From: Gemmatimonadota bacterium
Lineage (GTDB): Bacteria; Gemmatimonadota; Gemmatimonadetes; Gemmatimonadales; GWC2-71-9
DNA: 16,513 nucleotides
NCBI GenBank assembly: GCA_003220905.1
Contig: QHTS01000276.1
Coordinates: forward strand, 1-16,513
Direction: 5' to 3'
Each line of letters begins with the position of its first letter. Within the stretch, counting starts at the first letter, position 1. Positions 1-7,513 of this stretch are shown here, piece after piece. The translations under genes were made by a program, and so were the position numbers. Below the pieces are notes generated by a model. The model searched no databases and had not been told where the DNA came from. It was given only the letters and a program-made list of their open reading frames with translations.

Positions 1-2005
1 GCAGCAGGCGGCCCAGGCTGTCCGGCGGCAGGCGCCTGCCGGCGCCTGGCGCGGCGGGCTCCTCGGGCGCGAGCCAGAAGCCGTCACTTTCGTAGAAGGC
101 CAGCCGCTTGACCCCCGACCAGTCGCGTACCCGAAGCGGCGGAACGAGGGCTATCGCGTGCACCATGTTCAAGCCCCGCGCCCGGTAAAGCGCGAGCAGG
201 TCGCGTGTCCACACCTCCGGTGTGAACAAGAGCAGTGGCCGGTCCGGAAGCCCGAAGCCGCGGAGCAACCCGAGCGTGAACCAATCGGCTGGCGGCTGCG
301 CCAGCCGGAACGCGAAGTAGAGATCCCGCCGCTGCTTCAACACCCGGTCCCGCAGCACCGTGGCGCGCGCGGCGACCTCATCCTCCAGAGCGCGGTAGTA
401 CCGCGGCAGCAACCCGGCGTCGCGCAGCGCCGGGTAGCGGGCCGCGTACGGGAGCGAGTCCCAGCCCCCCCCCGCCGCGCCCGCGCGGATGAGACCCGCC
501 AGGCCGCGCCGCCACGCCGCGTCGCAGAACTCCTGGCCCATCGAGTAGCTCCGCGGTCCGCCGATGTCTAGACCGAGCGCGATGACGAGAGTGCGCTGCT
601 CCGCGGCGAGCCGCCCGAGGGCGCCGTACGCGGACGGCAGCCCCTCCGCCCACAGGATCGAGTCGAGGGCGCACGGGGCGGCGAGCGCCTCGCCGCGCGC
701 GCCCCGCGACGAATCCGCAGGGGCGTGGCGCGCGTTGCCGTAGTCCAGCAGGGGGATCCATGCCACACTCGTCGGCTGCAGGCGTTTCACCGCATCGGCC
801 CAGGCCCGGCGCACCGCGAGGCGCTCTTCCCAGTACGTGTGGAGGGAATCGCTGCTCTCGGGGCCGGCGTCGCCGGCGAGCAGGTTGAATCCGCCGGCGT
901 CGAGCAGCGCGACGAGCGAATCGAGCGAGGCGCCCGATCGCACAGCGCGCCGCCCGTCACGGGTCGCGAACAGCGGCGTCCACAGCACCCGCATGCCCTG
1001 CTGCCGCAGCCACTCCGGGGTGCTCGTGGCGCGGGCGAGCTTCGGGTCCGGACGGAGTGGCAGCGCGATCGTGTCCACGCCGGTCGGGGGACTCAGGAGG
1101 GGGGGCGAGAGCTCGACGGGAACAGGCGCCTGCGCCAGCGAGAGCGGCCCACCGCGCGCGGCGGGCGGGACGTGCGCCCACTCGGCCGGGCGTCGGGTCC
1201 AGCGGGCGACCGCGCCGAGGAACTCGCGCGTCCGATCCAGGGCGTCGAGCTGCTGCGCGGGGGCCGTCGTGGACCGGAACTGCGGCCCCAGGGCGCCGAG
1301 TGCGTGGCGACTGATGACGACCACGAGGCCGTCGCCGATCCGGGCGGCCGCCACGACGCCGGCGCGCGCGCGGGGTGCGGGGGTACGCGGTGCGCGCACG
1401 AACGCGTGCCTCGAGGTCACGGCGAGGAGTTGCGACGAGTCGCGTGTGGCGAGGACATCATTACGGTCGAGCGGAAAGGGGTCGAACACCGACCCGAGCG
1501 GCTCGTCGCCCATGGGTCGGCCCTCGGCCCAGGGCTGCGGGCGACCGGTGGTCGTGAGAGCCCGCACGGTGGTGTCCTCGAGGAGCCGGTCGCCGATCGA
1601 GATCCCGGTCCCGGCGGCCTCGAGCCAGCGGTTCGCCGTCCAGCGGTCCAGATACCCTTCTCCGTCTGCATCGTAGCCGAGCACCACCACCCCGCCCCGG
1701 AGCACCCACTCGGTGAGCAGCGCGAGATCGCCGGCGGTGAGGGCGTCCGACGGCGCTTCGGGCTCACGGCCCAGCAGGAACAGCAGCACCCGATAGCGCT
1801 CGAGATCGGTCCGCGCGAGGTGGGGGTAGAAGCGGCGGTACTCGACCGTGTAGCCCTCGTCGTGCCAGGGCCGGACGGTGCCGTTCAGCAGGGCGGGGTC
1901 CGACAGCGCGAGGTCGAGGAGCAACAGGCGGCGGGCCTGCGCCTGGCAGCCGCAGAGGAGCAGCAGCCCGATCAGGCGGGCGGCGTGCCAGCGAGTCTTC
2001 GTCAT
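1..2005 (-). CDS. Large lipoprotein with GATase/ThuA-like N-terminus and possible TIM-barrel region (3' end cut by window)
   Basis: The minus-strand frame stays open from an ATG at 2005 to the window edge: 668 codons with no stop. The N-terminus has a charged start, a hydrophobic run (residues 10-18) and a lipobox-like LCGC with Cys20, so it is probably a lipid-anchored envelope protein. Residues 27-135 alternate beta strands and helices (RRLLLLDLAL, RVLLFLLGRE, GGVVVLGYDADG), like the class-I glutamine-amidotransferase/ThuA flavodoxin-type fold; I see no amidotransferase Cys-His pair. Residues 330-500 (GMRVLWTPLF, GGFNLLAGDAG, SVAWIPLLDYG, TLVIALGLDIGG) look like strands of a glycoside-hydrolase-like TIM barrel, as in proteins linking a GATase fold to a sugar-acting barrel. 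Both fold calls are inferred from strand pattern only. The start lies 6 bases after the upstream kinase stop, so translation is probably coupled. It contains a C9 tract (465-473) that could be error-prone. Substrate unknown. Confidence 0.8.
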   Translation of the reverse strand, partial: MTKTRWHAARLIGLLLLCGCQAQARRLLLLDLALSDPALLNGTVRPWHDEGYTVEYRRFYPHLARTDLERYRVLLFLLGREPEAPSDALTAGDLALLTEWVLRGGVVVLGYDADGEGYLDRWTANRWLEAAGTGISIGDRLLEDTTVRALTTTGRPQPWAEGRPMGDEPLGSVFDPFPLDRNDVLATRDSSQLLAVTSRHAFVRAPRTPAPRARAGVVAAARIGDGLVVVISRHALGALGPQFRSTTAPAQQLDALDRTREFLGAVARWTRRPAEWAHVPPAARGGPLSLAQAPVPVELSPPLLSPPTGVDTIALPLRPDPKLARATSTPEWLRQQGMRVLWTPLFATRDGRRAVRSGASLDSLVALLDAGGFNLLAGDAGPESSDSLHTYWEERLAVRRAWADAVKRLQPTSVAWIPLLDYGNARHAPADSSRGARGEALAAPCALDSILWAEGLPSAYGALGRLAAEQRTLVIALGLDIGGPRSYSMGQEFCDAAWRRGLAGLIRAGAAGGGWDSLPYAARYPALRDAGLLPRYYRALEDEVAARATVLRDRVLKQRRDLYFAFRLAQPPADWFTLGLLRGFGLPDRPLLLFTPEVWTRDLLALYRARGLNMVHAIALVPPLRVRDWSGVKRLAFYESDGFWLAPEEPAAPGAGRRLPPDSLGRLL

Positions 2006-2011
2006 TCGTGG

Positions 2012-3583
2012 CTAGCGGCTGCGCGCGCAGCGGAACCCGGTGTGGCCGAGCCATTCCCGTCGGTCCGGGAATACGGCGCGGTAGGATGCTGTCGCGTTCT
2101 GCGGTGACGTGTCGAAGGCTCCTCCCTTGATGACGTGGCCGGGCTGGCCCCGCGCGTCGGCGGCGGCGGCCGCGGTCCATTCCCACGCGTTGCCGATCAA
2201 ATCCACCGCACCGACCCACGATCGCCCGAGGCTGCTCGCTCCTGCCGGCGCAAAGCCGTCGCGCAGCGAGTCGGCATTGGCCCGGCCGGGCTCCCACTGG
2301 TCGCCCCAGGGATAGCGGAAGCCTTGCGGGCCGCGGGCGGCCGCTTCCCATTCGTCCTCGGTGGGGAGGCGGCCACCGCGCTGGCGCCACGCGCAATAGG
2401 CTACGGCCTCCGACCACAGTACGCCGGTCACCGGCCATTGATCCGACGGCGCTTGCGTCCAGGGCGGACGGGCTCGCGTGGAGTCCAGGTATCGCCGGTA
2501 GGCGGCGACGCCGACCTCCGCGGAATCTATGAAAAACGCGTCGAGACGGACGGTGGTCGAGTCGCGCCGTGGGGCGCCCCCGCCCCCCACGGGATAGAGT
2601 CCTGCGGGGACGAGCACCATCCCGGGCGGCGGATGGACGCGCGATGCACGCCACACGATCCACCCGAGGATCGCTGCCCCACACGCCGTCGCGATCCACC
2701 GGACCTGCTTCGCGGACACGCGGCGCTCGCGGGCCGGGGCCCCGAGCGCGTCCACGAACGCCCGAGCCGTGCGATGCCGGTCCGCGGGCGCCTTCGCCAG
2801 CCCGCGCACGAGCGCGCGCTCGAGATGCACCGGAAGCCCGGGGCGCACGGTGCGTATCGGTCGCGGCGGGTCGTTGATCACTCGAGCCGCGATCGCCTGG
2901 GCACTGGGTCCGGTAAACGGCGGCTCGCCCGCGAGCATCTCGTACAACACCGCGGCCAGGGAGTACACGTCGCTGCGCGGGTCGATGCGCTTGTCGCCGC
3001 TCGCCTGCTCCGGGCTCATGTAGGCCGCAGTGCCAACCGCGATACCGGCACCGGTCAGCGCCGGACCTTCCGTGCTGCCCCGCTCCTCCATGAGCTTCGC
3101 GATCCCGAAGTCGCTCACCAGGGCGTGGCCGCGGGACAGGAGGATGTTCTCCGGCTTGACATCGCGGTGGATCACGCCGTTTTCGTGCGCGTACTGCAGC
3201 GCGTCGCCGACCTCGGCCGCAATGCGGACCGCGTCGTCGACCGAGAGTGGCCCGTGACGACTGAGTCGCTGCCGCAGCGATTCGCCTTCCACGTACTCCA
3301 TCACGTAGAACAGAAGGCCGTCGGCCTCGTCCGCTTCGAACAGGGGCACGATGTGGGGATGCGAGAGCTGGGCGGCGAGCAGGACTTCCCGTTGGAACCG
3401 GTCACTGCCGAGGTAGGCCCGCGTGGCGGGCGCCAGGAGCTTGATCGCGACCCCGCGCCCGAGCTTCACGTCGGTGCCAAGATACACCGTCGCCATGCCG
3501 CCCCGGCCCAGCTCGCGCACCAAGGTATAGCGGCCCGCGAGGGCGCGGGCCAGACGGTCGAAGAGCGGGTCGGCCACCATCAC
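2012..3583 (-). CDS. Membrane Ser/Thr protein kinase with C-terminal FGE/SUMF1-like extracytoplasmic domain
   Basis: 523 aa. The Hanks-type kinase domain (about 20-280) is complete: glycine loop GRGGMATV 26-33, VAIK Lys48, helix-C Glu66, HRD 139-141, DFG 158-160, GTAAYMSPE ending at 192. It should phosphorylate Ser/Thr in the cytoplasm. A basic stretch is followed by one membrane segment at about 296-311. Residues 320-523 match the formylglycine-generating-enzyme/SUMF1 fold by signature words: PPGMVLVPAG, PVTGVLWSEAVAYCAW, RLPTEDEWEAAARG, FRYPWGD, GNAWEW, IKGGAF and a terminal TGFRCAR. This domain should lie outside the membrane. The two cysteines that FGE enzymes use, shortly after the GG(S/A) motif, are absent (SPQNATASYR there), so it is more likely a ligand- or protein-binding domain than an oxidase. 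It starts at GTG 3583 or ATG 3580, with no clear Shine-Dalgarno, 20 bases after the small exported-protein gene. Confidence 0.95.
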   Translation of the reverse strand: MMVADPLFDRLARALAGRYTLVRELGRGGMATVYLGTDVKLGRGVAIKLLAPATRAYLGSDRFQREVLLAAQLSHPHIVPLFEADEADGLLFYVMEYVEGESLRQRLSRHGPLSVDDAVRIAAEVGDALQYAHENGVIHRDVKPENILLSRGHALVSDFGIAKLMEERGSTEGPALTGAGIAVGTAAYMSPEQASGDKRIDPRSDVYSLAAVLYEMLAGEPPFTGPSAQAIAARVINDPPRPIRTVRPGLPVHLERALVRGLAKAPADRHRTARAFVDALGAPARERRVSAKQVRWIATACGAAILGWIVWRASRVHPPPGMVLVPAGLYPVGGGGAPRRDSTTVRLDAFFIDSAEVGVAAYRRYLDSTRARPPWTQAPSDQWPVTGVLWSEAVAYCAWRQRGGRLPTEDEWEAAARGPQGFRYPWGDQWEPGRANADSLRDGFAPAGASSLGRSWVGAVDLIGNAWEWTAAAAADARGQPGHVIKGGAFDTSPQNATASYRAVFPDRREWLGHTGFRCARSR

Positions 3584-3603
3584 CGGGCGTGCGTGGCGCT
3601 ACG

Positions 3604-4227
3604 CTATTCCTTGGTACAGCAGCCCGACCTGTCGCAGTTGCCCCACTGACTCCCCCCCCACTTAGCGATGGACTGACGCCACCGATAGCTATAGTGTGGT
3701 GTGTATGTCAAATCCGAGGGCGCCGGATTTCTCGGCCTGTCCTGAGAGAAGAACAGGGAGCGCCAAGCACCTCCCGGCCCGCGCTTGTCCACCCACCAAT
3801 ACGTCCACCACGTCGGGCCATAGCCCAACGCCTTGACCCCTTGCTGGGTCTTGATCCTCGCAATTACTCGTCCTTGCTCCAACTGCTTTGGGTCGAGCGC
3901 CCACGTGCCCTCCTCGGGCTGGATCCAGGCCACCCCCCCCGCCCGACCGGGATGACTCTTCCCGTCGGGCGAAAACTCCACCCGCTGGGAATCCGCGGCT
4001 CCATACACGGAGTCGAACCTCAGATCCTTGGCGTACTCTTCGTAGAACCTCTTGTACGGGATCTCTTCCGCGCCGGTCTTGTAGAACGCCTCCGGCGCTG
4101 GGGGCGTTACATATGTGGTATCCCTTTGTGGATACTGCCGGTATGTGGCATCCCTACTCCCTGCTAACACCGAGGCCAGTGGAAGAGCCACGGCCACGTT
4201 CCAGAACCAGCGCTTACCGCTCGGCAT
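3604..4227 (-). CDS. Small exported Trp/Tyr-rich protein of unknown function
   Basis: 207 aa, family not recognised. Residues 1-23 form a signal peptide (basic start, hydrophobic 10-22), with likely cleavage near SVLAG; there is no lipobox. The mature part begins with two 10-residue units sharing RDxTY (25-34 and 35-44), then a Tyr-rich stretch (48-75). A core rich in Trp and Gly follows (VAWIQPEEGTWALDP about 99-113, GYGPTWWTYWWVDKRGPGG about 135-153, AWRSLFFSQ). It ends with CDRSGCC (198-204), whose three cysteines could form a disulfide or bind metal. A strong Shine-Dalgarno (AGGAGGT) supports the start. Base composition is unlike its neighbours: three sampled 60-base rows give 52-55% GC in a window mostly near or above 65-70%. 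It sits between an exported TPR protein and a kinase with an outer domain, so it may be a ligand or substrate of that system; this is inference from position only. Confidence 0.82.
   Translation of the reverse strand: MPSGKRWFWNVAVALPLASVLAGSRDATYRQYPQRDTTYVTPPAPEAFYKTGAEEIPYKRFYEEYAKDLRFDSVYGAADSQRVEFSPDGKSHPGRAGGVAWIQPEEGTWALDPKQLEQGRVIARIKTQQGVKALGYGPTWWTYWWVDKRGPGGAWRSLFFSQDRPRNPAPSDLTYTPHYSYRWRQSIAKWGGSQWGNCDRSGCCTKE
4112..4155. repeat. Short direct repeat with 30-base period inside the exported-protein gene
   Basis: tatgtggtatccct at 4112-4125 recurs as tatgtggcatccct at 4142-4155, 13 of 14 bases identical. The 30-base period keeps the reading frame and encodes the repeated RDxTY of the mature N-terminus. 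Within the region gtatcc (4118-4123) and ggatac (4130-4135) can also form a 6-bp stem with a 6-base loop. This looks like a small in-frame duplication. Confidence 0.6.
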
Positions 4228-4230
4228 ACG

Positions 4231-4237
4231 ACCTCCT
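4231..4237 (-). promoter_or_regulatory. Strong Shine-Dalgarno site for the small exported protein
   Basis: On the minus strand this reads AGGAGGT, 3 bases before the ATG at 4227 (4 bases if counted from AGGAGG). It lies in the 25-base gap after the TPR gene stop (4253-4255). It is the best Shine-Dalgarno in the window, where most genes have none, and suggests this small gene is translated more strongly than its operon neighbours. Confidence 0.7.
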
Positions 4238-4252
4238 CGTCAGGGATCGTCA

Positions 4253-6577
4253 TCACCTCGGTACTTGCGCAATCCGCCTCATCCGCGTCACAACCGGTTG
4301 CAGCGCGGGCTCCGCGCCGGACCAGAGGGTCACGACCGCGCTCGCCCAGCGCCGCGCTGTACGATCGTCTCCGCGTGCCGCGGCCACGTCGGCGCGCAGC
4401 GCCATCATCCGTACCAGTCCGCCCGCCAGGGGGAGATAGCGCAGCAGATAGCTGTGTACCTTCGGGAGATTGTTGAGTGGCGCGTCGAGCGTCTGCTCCG
4501 CCGCACCCGTATCCCCGACCGCGAGGAGCAGGCGGGCGTCGAGGTACACGCCATCCGGCGGGGTGTCTTCGCGCGAGAGCAGCCCGCCCCGCTGCCTGAG
4601 CTCGGCCGTGATAGTGGTTCGCGCCGAGGTTGTGTCGCGGTGTGCAAGGGCCCACTGCACGGCCATCTCCCACGAGGGCCCTGGGGCAGTGGACCGGTGC
4701 GCCGGGCGTGATCCCATAGCGTCAAACACGAGCTCGGCCGGAACGTCGAGCAGCGCGCTCCGCACCGCCGGTCGGGATGCGACGGCCAGGCCCGCCGTGC
4801 TGCGCTCGACCCGCGCCTCCAGCGCCGCGACGCTCTCGGCGGGTGCTCCGGCGGACGCATATGCGAGGAGCTCCAGGCCCACACGCAGGGCCGCAATTGG
4901 TATGGTCACCGACTGATTGTCGGCGCTTGCGGGATATTCGGTTTCGGGGTCTTCGGGGGCCACAAGGCGGGCGGCGAGGGTCGGCCGCCCCAACAGGACC
5001 GCCACCCCAGCGGGACCCGCGACCCCTCGTGGAGCGGCGCGCAACAGCGAGTCGCCGAGGCGACGCGCCTCTTCGAATTCTCCGGCCTTCACCAGGAGTC
5101 GAACGGCCGCGACCGCGTCGCCGACGCGATCCTGCGGCCGGGGCTCCAGCCGCTGGGCCGCCTGGATCTCCGTGAGCGCCGAGCGAGGTGCCTCGGCGGC
5201 AGGCGCGATGTTGCCGTTCACCTCGAGCGCGTAGGCGAGCGCGCGGTGAGCGCGAGCGTCGCCTGGAAACGCGCCCACCCAGGCTGCGGTGACCTCGATG
5301 AGGGTCGCGCGATTGCGACCGACCGCCGCGACGTGCGTCGGTGTGCCGGCGCTCAACGTGTCAGCCTGCGCGGCCGGCACCGGATGAAACGCGAGGGTGT
5401 CTCCTTCCACCTTCGGGAAGGCGTAGAACGTCATGCCGTCGCGCCGACCCGCGCGCCACCAATAAATTTCCGCCTGCAGGATCCGGGTCAGCCGCTCGGC
5501 GGCCCGCCTCCCGAAGATGAAGTTGAACGACGGCGCGAGCAGCAGCGCCCGGCGATAGGCCACGACGGCGGTGTGCCAACTGCCTCGGAACGCGAAGCGC
5601 GCTGTGTCCTGGGGATCCGCCACGACGATCGGGTCGCCAGCGTTGCACTCGGCCAGCCCGTACCACCCCGCGAAGCTCGTCGAGTCTGCCTCCACGATCT
5701 CGCGATACTGCCGGCAGGCGTCCGGCCAGCGCCGCTCGAACACGGCCTGCTGCGCCAGGAGAAGAGCACCATCCGTGCCTCCGAGGGTACCCACGAGGTC
5801 TCCTGTACGACGAGCGATCACTGCGCGATCGCGCCCCGCGTCGGCGGCGGAATCCGCCGCCCACAAGAGCGCCTGCCCCAGTTCGAGATACGCACGGGCA
5901 AAGCCCGAATCGACTGCCACGGCCGCCCGGAACTCCCGCGCCGCGCGGCCTAGGTCCCAGTCCCGAATCGCCCGCTCGCCCAGCGCGTAGGCACGCAAAG
6001 CCTGGAGCGAGCGCGTCTGCGCCGCGCCGGCCCCCCGAGCCGCGCCGACATCGGCTCCCAGCAGCGAATCGGCGAGCGCGTTGAACGCCGCCCCGATCGC
6101 GCCGTTCGCCGCGACCCGCGTCGTGCTCTCTCGCACCGGCGCTCCACCGCGCGCGACATCGTACAGGCCCGCGGTCAGCCGCAGCGTGTCGCCGAAGCTC
6201 CACAGCTGGCCCATCACCAGCCTTCCCGCGCCGAGCCGGCGGGCGATCGCGACGGCGGTGTCGAACGGGATGCGGAATGGGGCGCGCGCGCCGTGGCGCG
6301 CCAGCGCATCGTAGACACGCATCTTATCGGCCAGCCGCACCTCTATCCAGCGCGCAACTCCCTCGGTGAGCAGCTCGGCGCAGTCGGCGCCGTCGAGCGT
6401 GCTCTGTTGACCGCCCTCGCGATGCGCGAACGGGAGGATCGCGTAACGGCCCGTGTCCAGTGGGACGCGCCCCACACAGGGCGGCGGGGACCCGTCGGGA
6501 CACTGCCCCGGTGCGAGCGCGGGGAGACCGACGACCAGCGCAAAAACGGCGGCCACGACCCACGCGGGCGTCCTCAC
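4253..6577 (-). CDS. Exported TolB_N-like / TPR repeat protein
   Basis: 774 aa from a GTG at 6577. This start gives a signal peptide (residues 4-23, hydrophobic VVAAVFALVVGL, ALA-type cleavage), whereas the longer open frame to 6796 is only the shadow of the kinase gene. Residues 44-143 (RYAILPFAH, LTEGVARWIEV, MRVYDAL, AIARRLGAGRLVMGQLW, LRLTAGLYDV) match the TolB-N-like domain found beside TPRs in bacterial kinase and adenylate-cyclase-associated proteins. From about 190 on it is helical with TPR-like units (SLQALRAYALGERAI ... FARAYLELGQALL) to the C-terminus at 774, so it should be a protein-binding scaffold outside the inner membrane. The GTG overlaps the stop of the upstream kinase as GTGA, indicating translational coupling. 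In related proteins kinase and TolB_N-TPR are often one polypeptide; here they are two. Partner unknown. Confidence 0.9.
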   Translation of the reverse strand: MRTPAWVVAAVFALVVGLPALAPGQCPDGSPPPCVGRVPLDTGRYAILPFAHREGGQQSTLDGADCAELLTEGVARWIEVRLADKMRVYDALARHGARAPFRIPFDTAVAIARRLGAGRLVMGQLWSFGDTLRLTAGLYDVARGGAPVRESTTRVAANGAIGAAFNALADSLLGADVGAARGAGAAQTRSLQALRAYALGERAIRDWDLGRAAREFRAAVAVDSGFARAYLELGQALLWAADSAADAGRDRAVIARRTGDLVGTLGGTDGALLLAQQAVFERRWPDACRQYREIVEADSTSFAGWYGLAECNAGDPIVVADPQDTARFAFRGSWHTAVVAYRRALLLAPSFNFIFGRRAAERLTRILQAEIYWWRAGRRDGMTFYAFPKVEGDTLAFHPVPAAQADTLSAGTPTHVAAVGRNRATLIEVTAAWVGAFPGDARAHRALAYALEVNGNIAPAAEAPRSALTEIQAAQRLEPRPQDRVGDAVAAVRLLVKAGEFEEARRLGDSLLRAAPRGVAGPAGVAVLLGRPTLAARLVAPEDPETEYPASADNQSVTIPIAALRVGLELLAYASAGAPAESVAALEARVERSTAGLAVASRPAVRSALLDVPAELVFDAMGSRPAHRSTAPGPSWEMAVQWALAHRDTTSARTTITAELRQRGGLLSREDTPPDGVYLDARLLLAVGDTGAAEQTLDAPLNNLPKVHSYLLRYLPLAGGLVRMMALRADVAAARGDDRTARRWASAVVTLWSGAEPALQPVVTRMRRIAQVPR

Positions 6578-7431
6578 GCACCCCCCGCGGTGAACGGCAG
6601 CAGCGCCGCCCGCATCTCCATCGCGCGCTGCCACCGCTCGGCGCGCGACTTCGCGAGCGCCCGCGTCACGACTGCGGCGAGCTCCTTGGGCACCTCGCGC
6701 CGCAGGCCGTGCACGTCGGGCGGAGGGTGGTGCTGATGCATGTCGAGCACAGCCGCGGCACTGGGCGACGAGAACGGCGGGCGGCCAGCGAGGCACTCGA
6801 ACAGGACCACGCCGAGGGAATAGAGGTCCGTGCGGCCGTCCACGTCGGGGGCTCCCTGCGCCTGCTCCGGACTCATGTACTCCTCGGTGCCGACCACGAA
6901 TCCGCTCCGGGTCACGCGGTCATCGCCCGAGCTGGCGATCGCGCGAGCGATCCCCAGGTCAACCAGGACCGCGCCCTGAGGGGGGGGCGAGAGCACGATG
7001 TTGTCCGGCTTGATGTCGCGGTGGGCGATCCCGTGCGCGTGGGCGTGCTCCAACGCGTCCAGCACGTCCGCGGCGATCGCGACCGCACGCGGGACCGGGA
7101 GTCGGACCTCTCGGTGCAACGTCTGGCGGAGCGTGTCTCCCGGCAGGTACGGCATCACGTACCAGAGGAGATAGTCCGCTTCGCCGCTGTCCATCATCCG
7201 GGCGATGTGCGGGTGGTCGAGCTGCGACGCGTAGCGGATCTCGCGCAGGAAACGGTCGGCGGCCACCGAGACGGCCAGCTCGGGGTGCAGCACTTTGATG
7301 GCGACATGGGTGCCGCTCGAGTCCCGAGCGGCGAAAATCGACGCGTTGCCGCCTCGCCCCACCGCGGTGAGCACGGTGTAGCGGTCGCCCAGGGCCTTAC
7401 GCACCCGCTCGATCAGATCGCGTCCTGGCAT
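6574..7431 (-). CDS. Soluble minimal Ser/Thr protein kinase (DLG variant)
   Basis: 285 aa, essentially just a Hanks-type kinase domain. Visible are the glycine loop GRGGNASIF (25-33), VAIK Lys46, helix-C Glu64, HRDIKPDN 137-144, DLG 158-160 in place of DFG, GTEEYMSPE ending at 189 and DLYSLGVVLFECLAG. Catalytic Lys, Asp139, Asn144 and the DLG Asp are all present, so activity is expected. The Phe-to-Leu change in DFG occurs in some active kinases. There is no membrane segment or C-terminal sensor domain. It is the first gene of the five-gene minus-strand run, and its stop overlaps the start of the exported TPR gene by four bases. The ATG at 7431 lacks an obvious Shine-Dalgarno. It is divergent from the macro-domain gene across 82 bases. 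Confidence 0.95.
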   Translation of the reverse strand: MPGRDLIERVRKALGDRYTVLTAVGRGGNASIFAARDSSGTHVAIKVLHPELAVSVAADRFLREIRYASQLDHPHIARMMDSGEADYLLWYVMPYLPGDTLRQTLHREVRLPVPRAVAIAADVLDALEHAHAHGIAHRDIKPDNIVLSPPPQGAVLVDLGIARAIASSGDDRVTRSGFVVGTEEYMSPEQAQGAPDVDGRTDLYSLGVVLFECLAGRPPFSSPSAAAVLDMHQHHPPPDVHGLRREVPKELAAVVTRALAKSRAERWQRAMEMRAALLPFTAGGA

Positions 7432-7513
7432 GGCGTCCCGTCCCGCCGGCGAGCGCCGAGCGGGACCGGGCTAACAATAGGGGCCCGCCCCGTGCGCGCT
7501 AGATTGCCCTCCC
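7432..7513. promoter_or_regulatory. Divergent promoter region, kinase operon / macro-domain gene
   Basis: These 82 bases are the only space upstream of both the five-gene minus operon and the plus macro-domain gene, so they should hold both promoters. The AT-richer patch ctaacaata (7471-7479) reads TATTGT on the minus strand and could be a -10 for the operon. On the plus strand tagatt (7500-7505) ends 8 bases before the ATG at 7514, a spacing that fits a leaderless transcript; no Shine-Dalgarno is present there. I see no good -35 for either, so exact elements are uncertain. Confidence 0.35.

Noticed and set aside
725..2107. Plus-strand 460-codon open frame
   Set aside because: Arg/Gly/Glu-rich shadow of the minus-strand lipoprotein, typical of GC-rich antisense frames; the minus frame has a signal sequence and fold-like pattern.
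2012..2140. Kinase-FGE C-terminus as a variable region of a diversity-generating retroelement
   Set aside because: FGE/C-type-lectin folds are frequent retroelement targets, but no reverse transcriptase, template repeat or adenine-rich variable codons are seen in the window.
2135..3649. Plus-strand 504-codon open frame
   Set aside because: Antisense of the kinase-FGE gene, which has full kinase motifs; the plus translation has no domain features.
6578..6796. Longer start of the TPR protein at 6796
   Set aside because: The extra residues are an out-of-frame reading of the kinase gene; GTG 6577 gives a signal peptide and the coupled GTGA overlap.
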